A DNA stretch of 5,259 nucleotides from Hyphomicrobiales bacterium (GCA_027067085.1 JAMOMM010000541.1:1-5259); one strand, 5' to 3'; shown: positions 1 through 5,259, numbered from the stretch's first letter. Numbers and translations are program-made. The notes: generated by a model not told the origin, from the sequence alone.

Positions 1-517
1 AGACCAGAAAATGACCCAGATTAGTTTTGCAAATCTTCATGATGTTCGTGTTGGACAAGGGTTTGACGTGCATGCCTTTGAAGATGGAGACCATGTGACT
101 TTATGCGGAGAGAAAATCCCATTCGATAAAAAGCTGAAAGGCCATTCCGATGCTGATGTGGCGATGCACGCTCTTACCGATGCTATTTTGGGTGCGATAA
201 GCGAGGGTGATATTGGCAAGCATTACCCGCCAACTGATCCGCAATGGAAAGGCGCCGCATCTGAAATATTCCTTAAAGGCGCTGTAAAGCTTATTGAGGA
301 TCGCGGCGGGCGGTTGGCCCATTGTGATGTGACCATCATTTGCGAAGCACCAAAACTGCGCCCTCATATTGATGCAATGCGTCAAACCATGGCAAACATT
401 ATGGGGATTGAAATTGACCGCATGTCGATTAAGGCTACAACGAGCGAACAGCTTGGTTTTACAGGGCGCGGTGAAGGCATTGCGGCCATGGCAACGGCAA
501 CTGTGCGTCTTCCCTAG
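1..517 (+). CDS. ispF: 2-C-methyl-D-erythritol 2,4-cyclodiphosphate synthase domain, 5' end open (possibly bifunctional IspDF)
   Basis: IspF cyclises 4-diphosphocytidyl-methylerythritol 2-phosphate to the 2,4-cyclodiphosphate with release of CMP, in the cytosolic MEP isoprenoid pathway. Counting from the ATG at 11 (168 residues), the metal-binding GFDVH motif gives D19 and H21, and the third metal ligand is H53 in the MHALTDAILGA segment. GHSDADV (44-50), GDIGKHYPPTDP (67-76) and the C-terminal KATTSEQLGFTGRGEGIA block (141-158) are also present, so the domain is complete. The family core normally begins about one residue before RVGQG. Here about 12 residues precede it after the ATG, the frame stays open to the left edge, and no clear ribosome binding site precedes position 11. 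This fits the C-terminal half of the IspD-IspF fusion common in alphaproteobacteria, with the cytidylyltransferase half outside the window. A stand-alone ispF starting at 11 remains possible. The stop is TAG at 515-517; the next gene starts 27 nt later. The IspF identity is very secure, the fusion moderately so. Confidence 0.95.
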   Translation, partial: DQKMTQISFANLHDVRVGQGFDVHAFEDGDHVTLCGEKIPFDKKLKGHSDADVAMHALTDAILGAISEGDIGKHYPPTDPQWKGAASEIFLKGAVKLIEDRGGRLAHCDVTIICEAPKLRPHIDAMRQTMANIMGIEIDRMSIKATTSEQLGFTGRGEGIAAMATATVRLP

Positions 518-531
518 TTTTTGTTTGGCAT

Positions 532-537
532 AAAGGA
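532..537 (+). promoter_or_regulatory. Ribosome binding site that sets the amidase start
   Basis: AAAGGA lies 7 nt before the ATG at 545. An in-frame TTG at 521 would add eight residues (MFGIKEKL). It begins 3 nt after the preceding stop codon and has no comparable ribosome binding sequence upstream. The ATG is therefore preferred. Confidence 0.7.
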
Positions 538-544
538 AAAACTT

Positions 545-1054
545 ATGTTTGATCGTGAAGTTATATTTGAAATTAAAGACACGCTCGATATTGCTCGCTC
601 AAAAGGTTATATGATTGCCACGGCTGAAAGCTGTACTGGTGGTCTAATCGCGGCAGCATTGACCAGTGTTGCAGGGTCATCAGACGTGGTTGAGCGCGGT
701 TTTGTGACCTATTCGAACGATGCCAAAGTTGAAATGCTTGGGGTGGATGAAGACTTAATAACGCTGCATGGTGCGGTAAGTGAGCAAGTGGCACGGGCCA
801 TGTGTGAAGGAGCACTGAACAAGTCTCACGCCAATCTAGCCGTTAGTGTGACCGGTGTTGCTGGCCCTGCTGGTGGCACAAAAGAAAAACCCGTTGGCAC
901 CGTCCATTTTGGTGTGACAAGCCAAGATGGCACGACCAACCACGTATTGTTGCAATTTGGTGATATTGACCGAAATACAATTCAATTAAAATCAATGCGT
1001 GCCGCGTTGTCCCTTTTGCGTAGCCAAATGGATGTTTCTAGCGCTTTGGCCTAA
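545..1054 (+). CDS. pncC: CinA C-terminal domain / PncC-type nicotinamide-nucleotide amidase
   Basis: Proteins of this family hydrolyse nicotinamide mononucleotide to nicotinate mononucleotide and ammonia, recycling NMN in the pyridine nucleotide cycle. The 169-residue product is the stand-alone CinA_C domain and lacks the N-terminal MoCF-like half of full-length CinA. Family hallmarks are the TAESCTGG motif at 26-33, with the expected catalytic serine at S29, the segment GFVTYSNDAKVEMLGV (52-67), GAVSEQVARAM (76-86), and the glycine-rich VTGVAGPAGGT (102-112) followed by KPVGTVHFGV (115-124). The ATG at 545 is chosen because AAAGGA sits 7 nt upstream; a TTG at 521 is the alternative. It follows the ispF-domain gene by 27 nt on the same strand and is probably co-transcribed with it. 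Databases may name it cinA or 'CinA family protein'. Amidase activity is inferred from family membership, and a link to competence is not implied. Confidence 0.93.
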   Translation: MFDREVIFEIKDTLDIARSKGYMIATAESCTGGLIAAALTSVAGSSDVVERGFVTYSNDAKVEMLGVDEDLITLHGAVSEQVARAMCEGALNKSHANLAVSVTGVAGPAGGTKEKPVGTVHFGVTSQDGTTNHVLLQFGDIDRNTIQLKSMRAALSLLRSQMDVSSALA

Positions 1055-1076
1055 ATAGGTCTCTTGATACGACCCC

Positions 1077-1104
1077 TTGGAATTTTGCAAAAACGGCTTA
1101 TATC
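1077..1104 (+). promoter_or_regulatory. Possible sigma-70-type promoter for the thioredoxin gene
   Basis: In the 83-nt gap between the amidase gene and trxC, TTGGAA (1077-1082) and TATATC (1099-1104) are spaced by 16 nt, each matching the consensus at four of six positions. An alternative pairing is TTGCAA (1085-1090) with TTTAGA (1108-1113), spaced by 17 nt. A 10-bp perfect palindrome, TTTTGCAAAA (1083-1092), overlaps both. The gap is the longest between genes in the window, which is why an independent start for trxC is plausible. The motif match alone is weak, and alphaproteobacterial promoters are often poor matches to the E. coli consensus. Confidence 0.25.
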
Positions 1105-1137
1105 CACTTTAGATCACTATTTTTTTGGAGAGTTCTT

Positions 1138-1572
1138 ATGTCTGACACAAATCAAATTGTTTGCCCCAGTTGTTCTGCAACCAACCGTGTACCAAGTGCA
1201 AAACCTGCATCAGCGGCTAAATGTGGCAAGTGTGGAGCAAGCTTGTTTAGTGGAAAGCCCACAGAACTGACTGGGGCTAATTTTGCCAAACATATCCGCA
1301 ATTCCAGTGTGCCTGTGGTCGTGGATTTTTGGGCTGAATGGTGTGGTCCGTGCAAAATGATGGGGCCAGAGTTTGCAAAAGCTGCACAAACGCTTGAACC
1401 TGATGTACGCATGGCAAAGCTGGATACAGAAGCAGCGCAAAACGTTGCGGCTCAATACAATATCCGTTCAATTCCGATGTTGAAAATCTTCAAAAATGGT
1501 AAAGTCATTGCCGAACAAGCTGGCGCAATGCCAGCCGATCAAATTGCGCAATGGGTGCGTGAAAACACTTAA
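1138..1572 (+). CDS. trxC: Thioredoxin with N-terminal zinc-binding motif (TrxC / thioredoxin 2 type)
   Basis: This is a cytosolic disulfide reductase of 144 residues, close to the 139 of E. coli TrxC. Two CxxC pairs (C9/C12 and C29/C32) form the N-terminal zinc-binding element that separates thioredoxin 2 from TrxA. A full thioredoxin fold follows: VVVDFWAEWCGPCK (60-73) with active-site cysteines C69 and C72, the buried aspartate D63 of the DFWA motif, and the cis-proline P113 in IRSIPMLKIFKNGK (109-122). There is no signal peptide or membrane segment. GGAG at 1127-1130 lies 7 nt before the ATG. In E. coli trxC is induced by oxidative stress through OxyR; no OxyR site is recognisable here. 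The gene is on the same strand as the amidase gene but 83 nt after it, and it converges with the next gene with only one base between stop codons. The family call is secure; the exact reduction partners are unknown. Confidence 0.95.
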   Translation: MSDTNQIVCPSCSATNRVPSAKPASAAKCGKCGASLFSGKPTELTGANFAKHIRNSSVPVVVDFWAEWCGPCKMMGPEFAKAAQTLEPDVRMAKLDTEAAQNVAAQYNIRSIPMLKIFKNGKVIAEQAGAMPADQIAQWVRENT

Positions 1573-1573
1573 A

Positions 1574-2035
1574 TTAGTTTTTGCCGTAAAGTTTTTCGGC
1601 GCGTTTTTCAAATGATGATGTGAGTTTACCCATAACCAAGTCAAATGATGCCTTCATCAGCAACCGTAATGGTAAGCTCGACATTTCAAAATCGAGCACC
1701 ATTTTAGTGTGGCAAGCGTTGTCACCATTCGCGACAAACCGCCACGAATTTGTCAATTGCTTTACTGGCCCGCCATTTGATTTTGACACAACGGTCATTC
1801 GATTGGGATTGACGATGACATCACTTATAAATGTCTCGCTGATTCTTAGACTTCTACGCTCAATCAATAGTGCTGCTTTAAACCGTTTGGTGCCATCGTC
1901 ATCTATTCGCAGGTCAAAAACATCAGACTTAGAGCAAAGCGGTAAAAATTGATGATAAGATGCAACATCTCCTACCATATCAAACATTTGTTGAGCGCTG
2001 TAGTTTACGCGATCTGATAATTCATAAACTGGCAT
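1574..2035 (-). CDS. COQ10/RatA-like START-domain protein (SRPBCC superfamily)
   Basis: The 153-residue protein belongs to the polyketide cyclase/START-like family that includes mitochondrial COQ10 and E. coli RatA. COQ10 binds ubiquinone and supports respiration. RatA was described as inhibiting 70S ribosome association, so annotation pipelines often label such proteins 'type II toxin-antitoxin system RatA family toxin'. Family features are YSAQQMFDMVGDVASYHQFLP (12-32), GGPVKQLTNSWRF (88-100), LDFEMSSLPLR (114-124) and a C-terminal amphipathic helix ending SFEKRAEKLYGKN. No signal peptide is seen. It lies 30 nt downstream of lipA on the same strand, at the end of a PDH/lipoate gene run, and no RatB-like partner is present. 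The context favours a quinone- or lipid-binding respiratory role over a toxin, but that is inference. AAGGG lies 5 nt before the ATG and AAGGA lies 12 nt before it. Homology is secure, function is not. Confidence 0.88.
   Translation of the reverse strand: MPVYELSDRVNYSAQQMFDMVGDVASYHQFLPLCSKSDVFDLRIDDDGTKRFKAALLIERRSLRISETFISDVIVNPNRMTVVSKSNGGPVKQLTNSWRFVANGDNACHTKMVLDFEMSSLPLRLLMKASFDLVMGKLTSSFEKRAEKLYGKN
1583..1608 (+). terminator. Weak terminator-like hairpin after trxC
   Basis: Starting 11 nt after the trxC stop, GCCG (1583-1586) can pair with CGGC (1597-1600), extended by two A-T pairs past a T-T mismatch. GCG and then five T residues (1604-1608) follow. It lies inside the opposite-strand coding region of the neighbouring gene (codons for its C-terminal AEKLYGK segment), so coding constraint could explain it. 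The stem is short and the T-tract is displaced by 3 nt. Confidence 0.2.
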
Positions 2036-2065
2036 AAATGCCCTTATCCTTTAAGTTCTGGCCCT

Positions 2066-3025
2066 TTAAGGTTTGGCGCGGGCCGCTCTTAAACGTTCAA
2101 AATCATCGCCAGCATGATGCGAAGATCGGGTTAATGGGCTGGATGATACCATCAAGAAACCTTTTGAATACGCGGTTTTTTCCATGGCTTTAAATTCATC
2201 TGGTGTCACAAAGCGATCAATGCGGGCGTGTTTTGATGTCGGTTGTAGATATTGGCCAATGGTGATGAAATCAATATCAGCAATACGCATGTCATCCATT
2301 ACTTGCATAATGTCTTCACGGCTTTCACCTAAGCCAACCATCAGGCCAGATTTTGTAAACATGTTGGGATCAAGTTCTTTAACCCGTTGCAGCAAACGCA
2401 TTGAATTAAAGTATCGAGCGCCGGGACGAATGGATAAATACAGGTGCGGCACGGTTTCTAAATTGTGATTAAAAACATCAGGTTGCGATTCAACAACGAT
2501 CTCTAAGGCCCCGTCTTTGCGTAAAAAATCAGGGGTTAAAACTTCAACTGTCGTAGTTGGGGATGCAACGCGAATAGCGCGGACCACATCAGCAATATGC
2601 TTTGCCCCACCATCGGCCAAATCATCGCGATCAACCGATGTTATGACGGCGTGTTTTAATTCCATTTTGGCAACAGCATCAGCAACTTTTTCTGGCTCTG
2701 TTGCATCAAGTGGCAAAGGTTTGCCCGTGATAACATTACAAAACGCACAAGCGCGCGTGCAGGTGTCACCCATGACCATGAAGGTTGAATGTTTTTTCGA
2801 CCAACATTCGCCAATATTCGGGCATCCAGCTTCTTCGCAAACGGTTACAAGGCCATTGTCTTTAACAAGTTTTTTGACTTCGTTATAGACAGGTGAATTT
2901 GGTGCCTTTACTCGAATCCACTTCGGCTTGCGCTGAATTGGATTGTCAGGGCGATTGGCTTTTTCAGGGTGGCGCGGGCGTGCCTTTTCAGTATCATCAG
3001 ATACATTTTCTAAAACTGTAGCCAT
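2066..3025 (-). CDS. lipA: Lipoyl synthase (radical SAM)
   Basis: LipA inserts two sulfur atoms at C6 and C8 of octanoyl groups already attached to E2 and GcvH lipoyl domains, completing the lipoyl cofactor. The product has 319 residues, usual for the family. The auxiliary 4Fe-4S cluster motif is CEEAGCPNIGEC (C63, C68, C74), and the radical SAM cluster motif is CTRACAFC (C89, C93, C96). The C-terminal RSS motif (300-302), which supplies the serine ligand of the auxiliary cluster, is present in RSSHHAGDDF. The first 34 residues are charged, proline-rich and poorly conserved. The ATG at 3025 overlaps the end of the preceding membrane-protein gene by 16 nt in another frame; an AAAGGG stretch lies 12 nt upstream inside that gene, so translation may be coupled. 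Clustering with pdhC and lpd matches its role, because E2 is its substrate. Identification is firm. Confidence 0.98.
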   Translation of the reverse strand: MATVLENVSDDTEKARPRHPEKANRPDNPIQRKPKWIRVKAPNSPVYNEVKKLVKDNGLVTVCEEAGCPNIGECWSKKHSTFMVMGDTCTRACAFCNVITGKPLPLDATEPEKVADAVAKMELKHAVITSVDRDDLADGGAKHIADVVRAIRVASPTTTVEVLTPDFLRKDGALEIVVESQPDVFNHNLETVPHLYLSIRPGARYFNSMRLLQRVKELDPNMFTKSGLMVGLGESREDIMQVMDDMRIADIDFITIGQYLQPTSKHARIDRFVTPDEFKAMEKTAYSKGFLMVSSSPLTRSSHHAGDDFERLRAARAKP

Positions 3026-3324
3026 TTATTTTTCTTACCCTTTAATAATCCGGAAACAAACAGAGCCAAAAAACTACCAAAAATAGCCAGAGGAGCGATG
3101 CCGATATTATATCCACCCACAATAATCAATTTTATATTTACGCCAAGAACTGTACCGATAATAGAAACTAATGTCGCCCCGATAAGACAAACTAAAATAT
3201 TTGTTCTAAGACCGCGATCAATTCTACGATCTTGTTCCGCGGCCCAACCCATACTAACACCAATCAACAGCACAACAAAAATACTAATGAACGGTATTTG
3301 TTCCCAAATTGTCGGTGCAATCAT
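3010..3324 (-). CDS. Small membrane protein, diverged relative of GlsB/YeaQ/YmgE (transglycosylase-associated) family
   Basis: The 104-residue protein has three predicted hydrophobic segments (about 11-28, 42-64 and 70-95) and a basic tail (KGKKNK), so it is an inner-membrane protein. It resembles its upstream neighbour: GWAAE at 26-30 aligns without gaps to GWIAE at 26-30, and TNILVCLIGA (41-50) aligns to KNIIVGVIGS (41-50). It lacks the glycine-rich start and the FFGN-type third-segment motif, so it is a diverged paralogue or a distant family member. Function is unknown; family members in other bacteria are linked to general stress, and despite the name no transglycosylase activity is established. 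TGAGGA lies 6 nt before the ATG, the clearest ribosome binding site in the operon. It starts 39 nt after the upstream copy and overlaps lipA by 16 nt. Positions 3061-3300 are about 40% G+C by hand count, low for this window. It appears to be a real gene, with family assignment moderately sure. Confidence 0.75.
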   Translation of the reverse strand: MIAPTIWEQIPFISIFVVLLIGVSMGWAAEQDRRIDRGLRTNILVCLIGATLVSIIGTVLGVNIKLIIVGGYNIGIAPLAIFGSFLALFVSGLLKGKKNKWLQF

Positions 3325-3363
3325 TTATCATCCTCAATGAGATTCAAAACTAAAGTGAAATAC

Positions 3364-3663
3364 TCAGCGGTTTGTATCGCCTTTTATCATGCGGTAGACT
3401 GTAATCAATACAACCGCACCAACGACAGCAACCAACAAGTTGCCAAAGAACCAACCATTGAAAATCACCGCAATTTTAAGGCCTATTGCATTGGCGATGA
3501 ATGCGCCAATAAACGATCCAATAACACCGACAATGATATTTTTCAAAATACCATGATCGCTACTCGTTAGCTTTTCAGCTATCCAACCAGCCAGCCCGCC
3601 AATTAGCAGTGTACCAAAAATGCCTACACCGCCGCCCAAATCCATCAATGCCATTGTATCCAT
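3364..3663 (-). CDS. GlsB/YeaQ/YmgE family stress-response membrane protein
   Basis: This 99-residue protein is a typical transglycosylase-associated (GlsB/YeaQ/YmgE) family member. It has three hydrophobic, glycine-rich segments: about 13-29 (GIFGTLLIGGLAGWIAE), 42-62 (NIIVGVIGSFIGAFIANAIGL) and 70-92 (ending VVLITVYRMIKG). Length is slightly above that of E. coli YeaQ (82 residues), owing to a longer N-terminus. The family is inner-membrane and tied to general or envelope stress in several bacteria, but its molecular role is not known. AAAGGG lies 7 nt before the ATG at 3663; in-frame ATGs at codons 4 and 7 are less favoured. It sits 35 nt downstream of lpd, and I recall a single member of this family between lpd and lipA in several rhizobial relatives. 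Regulation is probably that of the PDH operon, since no separate promoter is visible. Confidence 0.9.
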   Translation of the reverse strand: MDTMALMDLGGGVGIFGTLLIGGLAGWIAEKLTSSDHGILKNIIVGVIGSFIGAFIANAIGLKIAVIFNGWFFGNLLVAVVGAVVLITVYRMIKGDTNR

Positions 3664-3698
3664 AATAATGCCCTTTAAGTCTAAAAATTCAATACGTC

Positions 3699-5099
3699 CT
3701 ACATATGGATGACGCGGCCGTATGCATCAAGGACACTTTCGTGCATCATCTCAGAAAGTGTTGGATGGGGGAAAACTGTGTGCATCAAATCTTCTTCCGT
3801 GGTTTCTAATTTCATCGCTATTACAAAGCCTTGCACAAGTTCTGTTACTTCTGCCCCAACCATATGCACACCGAGCAATTGTCCCGTCTTTTTATCAAAA
3901 ATGGTTTTAATCAAGCCCTGATCTTCCCCAAGTGCGATAGCTTTACCATTGGCCATAAACGGGAATCGGCCTATTTTCACCTCATATCCTGCCGCTTTTG
4001 CTTTGGCTTCAGTTAAGCCAACCGAGGCCACTTGAGGGTGGCAATAGGTACATCCTGGGATTTGGTTTTTATCCATTGGGTGAGCATCTTTGCCCGCGAT
4101 TTTTTCAATGCAAATCACGCCTTCATGCTCAGCTTTATGGGCCAGCATTGGTGGGCCAGCGACATCGCCAATCGCATATATGCCAGAAACATTGGTGCGG
4201 CCAAAGTCGTCAATCACGATACAACCACGATCGGTTTTGATGCCAAGGTCTTCAAGGCCAATATTCTCGATATTGCCCACAACGCCGACAGCAGAAATCA
4301 CCCGATCCACAACCAATTGCTGGGTTTTTCCATTTTTGTCTTCAATCGTCGCCGTGACGTTATTTGTACCTTTGTCCAATTTTGCAACCTTGGCTTCGGT
4401 CATAATTTTTAAACCGTGCTTTTCCAGTTGTTTACGGGCAAATTTGGAAATTTCCTCATCTTCGACGGGCATAATGTTTTTCATCACCTCAACTACGGTA
4501 ACATCAACACCCATGGAATTATAAAAGGACGCAAATTCAATACCGATCGCGCCTGATCCAACGACCAGCATCGATTTTGGCATTTCATCGGGGACTAACG
4601 CTTCAAAATAAGACCAAACCAGCTTGCCATCAGCTTCTAGCCCTGGCAAAGCACGCGGGCGCGCACCTGTTGCTAAAATGATGTGTTTTGCTTCTATGGT
4701 GCTGACTGGTTTGCTGTCTTTGCTGACTTCAACTTTGCCCTTACCTTTAAGCACACCACGGCCATCAATCACCGTAACCTTGTTCTTTTTAAGCAAATGC
4801 TGCACACCAGCGCTTAGACGTTTTGAAACACCGCGCGAACGTTCAACAATAGCTTTGCCGTCAAATGAAATTTTTTCCGCGCTCAAGCCATATTCCTTGG
4901 CGCGCTTCATAAAGTCATAAATTTCAGCACTACGCAAAAGCGCCTTAGTGGGAATACAGCCCCAATTTAAACAAATGCCACCTAAGTATTTGTCTTCGAC
5001 TACACAGGTTTTAAAACCCAATTGCGCCGCACGAATAGCGGTTACATAGCCACCTGGCCCTGCACCAACAATAATCACGTCAAATTTTGTATCACTCAT
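3699..5099 (-). CDS. lpdA: Dihydrolipoamide dehydrogenase (E3), PDH-operon type
   Basis: E3 reoxidises the dihydrolipoyl group on E2 using FAD, a redox-active disulfide and NAD+, here most likely for the pyruvate dehydrogenase complex. The product has 466 residues, normal length. From the N-terminus: FAD-binding GAGPGGY (12-18), redox disulfide GGICLNWGC (C43 and C48), NAD-binding GSGAIGIEFAS (181-191), second FAD motif IYAIGDVAGPPMLAHKAEHEG (307-327), and the dimer-interface catalytic pair H445 and E450 in HPHPTLSE. The sequence VGVVGNIENIGLEDLG (271-286) replaces the VGRRPN-type motif of many E3s and, as I recall it, is characteristic of alphaproteobacterial PDH-linked E3. The ATG at 5099 is preferred because AGGGGG and GGTGG lie just upstream, overlapping the pdhC stop; a GTG at 5108 would add three residues but leave no room for a ribosome binding site. 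Spacing to pdhC is 12 nt. Many alphaproteobacteria carry a second lpd with the 2-oxoglutarate dehydrogenase genes. Confidence 0.98.
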   Translation of the reverse strand: MSDTKFDVIIVGAGPGGYVTAIRAAQLGFKTCVVEDKYLGGICLNWGCIPTKALLRSAEIYDFMKRAKEYGLSAEKISFDGKAIVERSRGVSKRLSAGVQHLLKKNKVTVIDGRGVLKGKGKVEVSKDSKPVSTIEAKHIILATGARPRALPGLEADGKLVWSYFEALVPDEMPKSMLVVGSGAIGIEFASFYNSMGVDVTVVEVMKNIMPVEDEEISKFARKQLEKHGLKIMTEAKVAKLDKGTNNVTATIEDKNGKTQQLVVDRVISAVGVVGNIENIGLEDLGIKTDRGCIVIDDFGRTNVSGIYAIGDVAGPPMLAHKAEHEGVICIEKIAGKDAHPMDKNQIPGCTYCHPQVASVGLTEAKAKAAGYEVKIGRFPFMANGKAIALGEDQGLIKTIFDKKTGQLLGVHMVGAEVTELVQGFVIAMKLETTEEDLMHTVFPHPTLSEMMHESVLDAYGRVIHM

Positions 5100-5113
5100 G
5101 TCAACCACCCCCT
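5100..5113 (-). promoter_or_regulatory. Ribosome binding region of lpd overlapping the pdhC stop
   Basis: Read on the - strand, AGGGGGTGG (5113-5105) is followed by TTGAC and the ATG at 5099. The first two bases of this purine-rich run are the last two bases of the pdhC TAG stop (5114-5112). This tight arrangement suggests coupled translation of E2 and E3 and decides the ATG over the GTG at 5108. Confidence 0.6.
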
Positions 5114-5259
5114 AAACCAACATCATCGCGGGCTCTTCGATGCACTCTTTAAACGCACCAAGCAACAACGCCCCAAGTGCACCATCAACAGCGCGGTGAT
5201 CTGTTGAAAGTGTGACGCTCATTATGGTTTTAATTTCGACTTTATCGCCAACAACCACA
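5112..5259 (-). CDS. pdhC: Pyruvate dehydrogenase E2 (dihydrolipoyllysine acetyltransferase), C-terminal end only
   Basis: E2 transfers the acetyl group from the lipoyl arm to CoA and forms the core of the PDH complex. Only the last 48 codons plus the TAG stop (5114-5112) are in the window; the gene continues past the right edge. The fragment contains MSVTLSTDHRAVDGALGA with the catalytic DHRAVDG motif (fragment residues 20-26; the histidine is residue 21), then the short C-terminal helix and the ending EEPAMMLV. The A-V-D-G-A form of the motif and the end 'MLV' match PDH-type E2 of alphaproteobacteria as I recall them, better than 2-oxoglutarate dehydrogenase E2, and the following PDH-type lpd agrees. 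The lipoyl and E1/E3-binding domains are not visible, so the number of lipoyl domains is unknown. Confidence 0.93.
   Translation of the reverse strand, partial: VVVGDKVEIKTIMSVTLSTDHRAVDGALGALLLGAFKECIEEPAMMLV

Noticed and set aside
1064..1270. A 68-codon open frame from a TTG in the gap before trxC, overlapping trxC in another frame
   Set aside because: It has a TTG start with no clear ribosome binding site, and two thirds of it overlap the conserved trxC zinc-motif region.
1519..1535. Perfect 6-bp stem, 5-nt loop hairpin near the trxC 3' end as a terminator for the opposite-strand gene
   Set aside because: No T-run follows on the - strand (TTGTTCGG), and it encodes part of trxC; kept only as a side note to the convergent junction.
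1620..1952. A 110-codon open frame on the + strand inside the COQ10/RatA-like gene, which could be read as an antitoxin partner
   Set aside because: It is entirely antisense to the START-domain gene, and its sequence has no resemblance to RatB or to any antitoxin I recognise.
2517..2888. A 123-codon open frame on the + strand inside lipA
   Set aside because: It is antisense to conserved lipA cluster motifs; its low-complexity Ser/Thr-rich translation is typical of a shadow frame.
3232..3570. A 112-codon open frame on the + strand across the two membrane-protein genes
   Set aside because: Its Asn/Thr/Arg-rich translation looks like the complement of hydrophobic codons; the - strand frames give coherent membrane proteins with ribosome binding sites.
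4032..4412. A 126-codon open frame on the + strand inside lpd
   Set aside because: It lies wholly antisense to a strongly conserved enzyme, its translation resembles no family I know, and no convincing ribosome binding site precedes it.
1..5259. A hidden defence, mobile or otherwise new multi-gene system
   Set aside because: All coding space is taken by recognisable housekeeping families in a familiar order, with no mobile-element ends, repeat arrays or long unexplained stretches.

Overview
This window looks like ordinary chromosomal housekeeping DNA from an alphaproteobacterium, probably of the Hyphomicrobiales (Rhizobiales) type. The main support is the PDH-type dihydrolipoamide dehydrogenase, with its characteristic motifs, directly after the E2 acyltransferase and followed by a small membrane protein family, lipoyl synthase, a COQ10/RatA-like protein, a CinA-type amidase and an IspF domain. 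I recall this order from that group. Base composition is moderate, lower than in most free-living rhizobia. The lineage is inferred from gene content and order, not from any search.

The left part (1-1572) is on the + strand. It holds the 3' end of an ispF-domain gene, whose frame is open through the left edge so it may be an IspD-IspF fusion. After it come a stand-alone CinA C-terminal (PncC-type) nicotinamide-nucleotide amidase and, after an 83-nt gap that may hold a promoter, a zinc-motif thioredoxin of the TrxC (thioredoxin 2) type.

The right part (1574-5259) is entirely on the - strand and reads leftward as a likely single operon: pdhC (E2, 3' end only), lpd (E3), two adjacent small membrane proteins related to the GlsB/YeaQ/YmgE family, lipA, and a COQ10/RatA-like START-domain protein. 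Spacings between successive genes are 12, 35, 39, -16 (overlap) and 30 nt. The two blocks converge with a single base between the trxC and coq10/ratA-like stop codons.

Functionally, lipA makes the lipoyl group that the PDH E2 carries and lpd reoxidises it, so the operon joins a complex to the synthesis of its cofactor. The role of the two small membrane proteins inside this operon is unknown. No stretch above 100 bases lacks a gene. I saw no tRNA, rRNA, CRISPR array, insertion sequence or phage gene, and no convincing new system. The points most worth a second look are the diverged tandem membrane-protein pair with its overlap into lipA, the trxC gene at the convergent junction, and the one-base convergent gene end.
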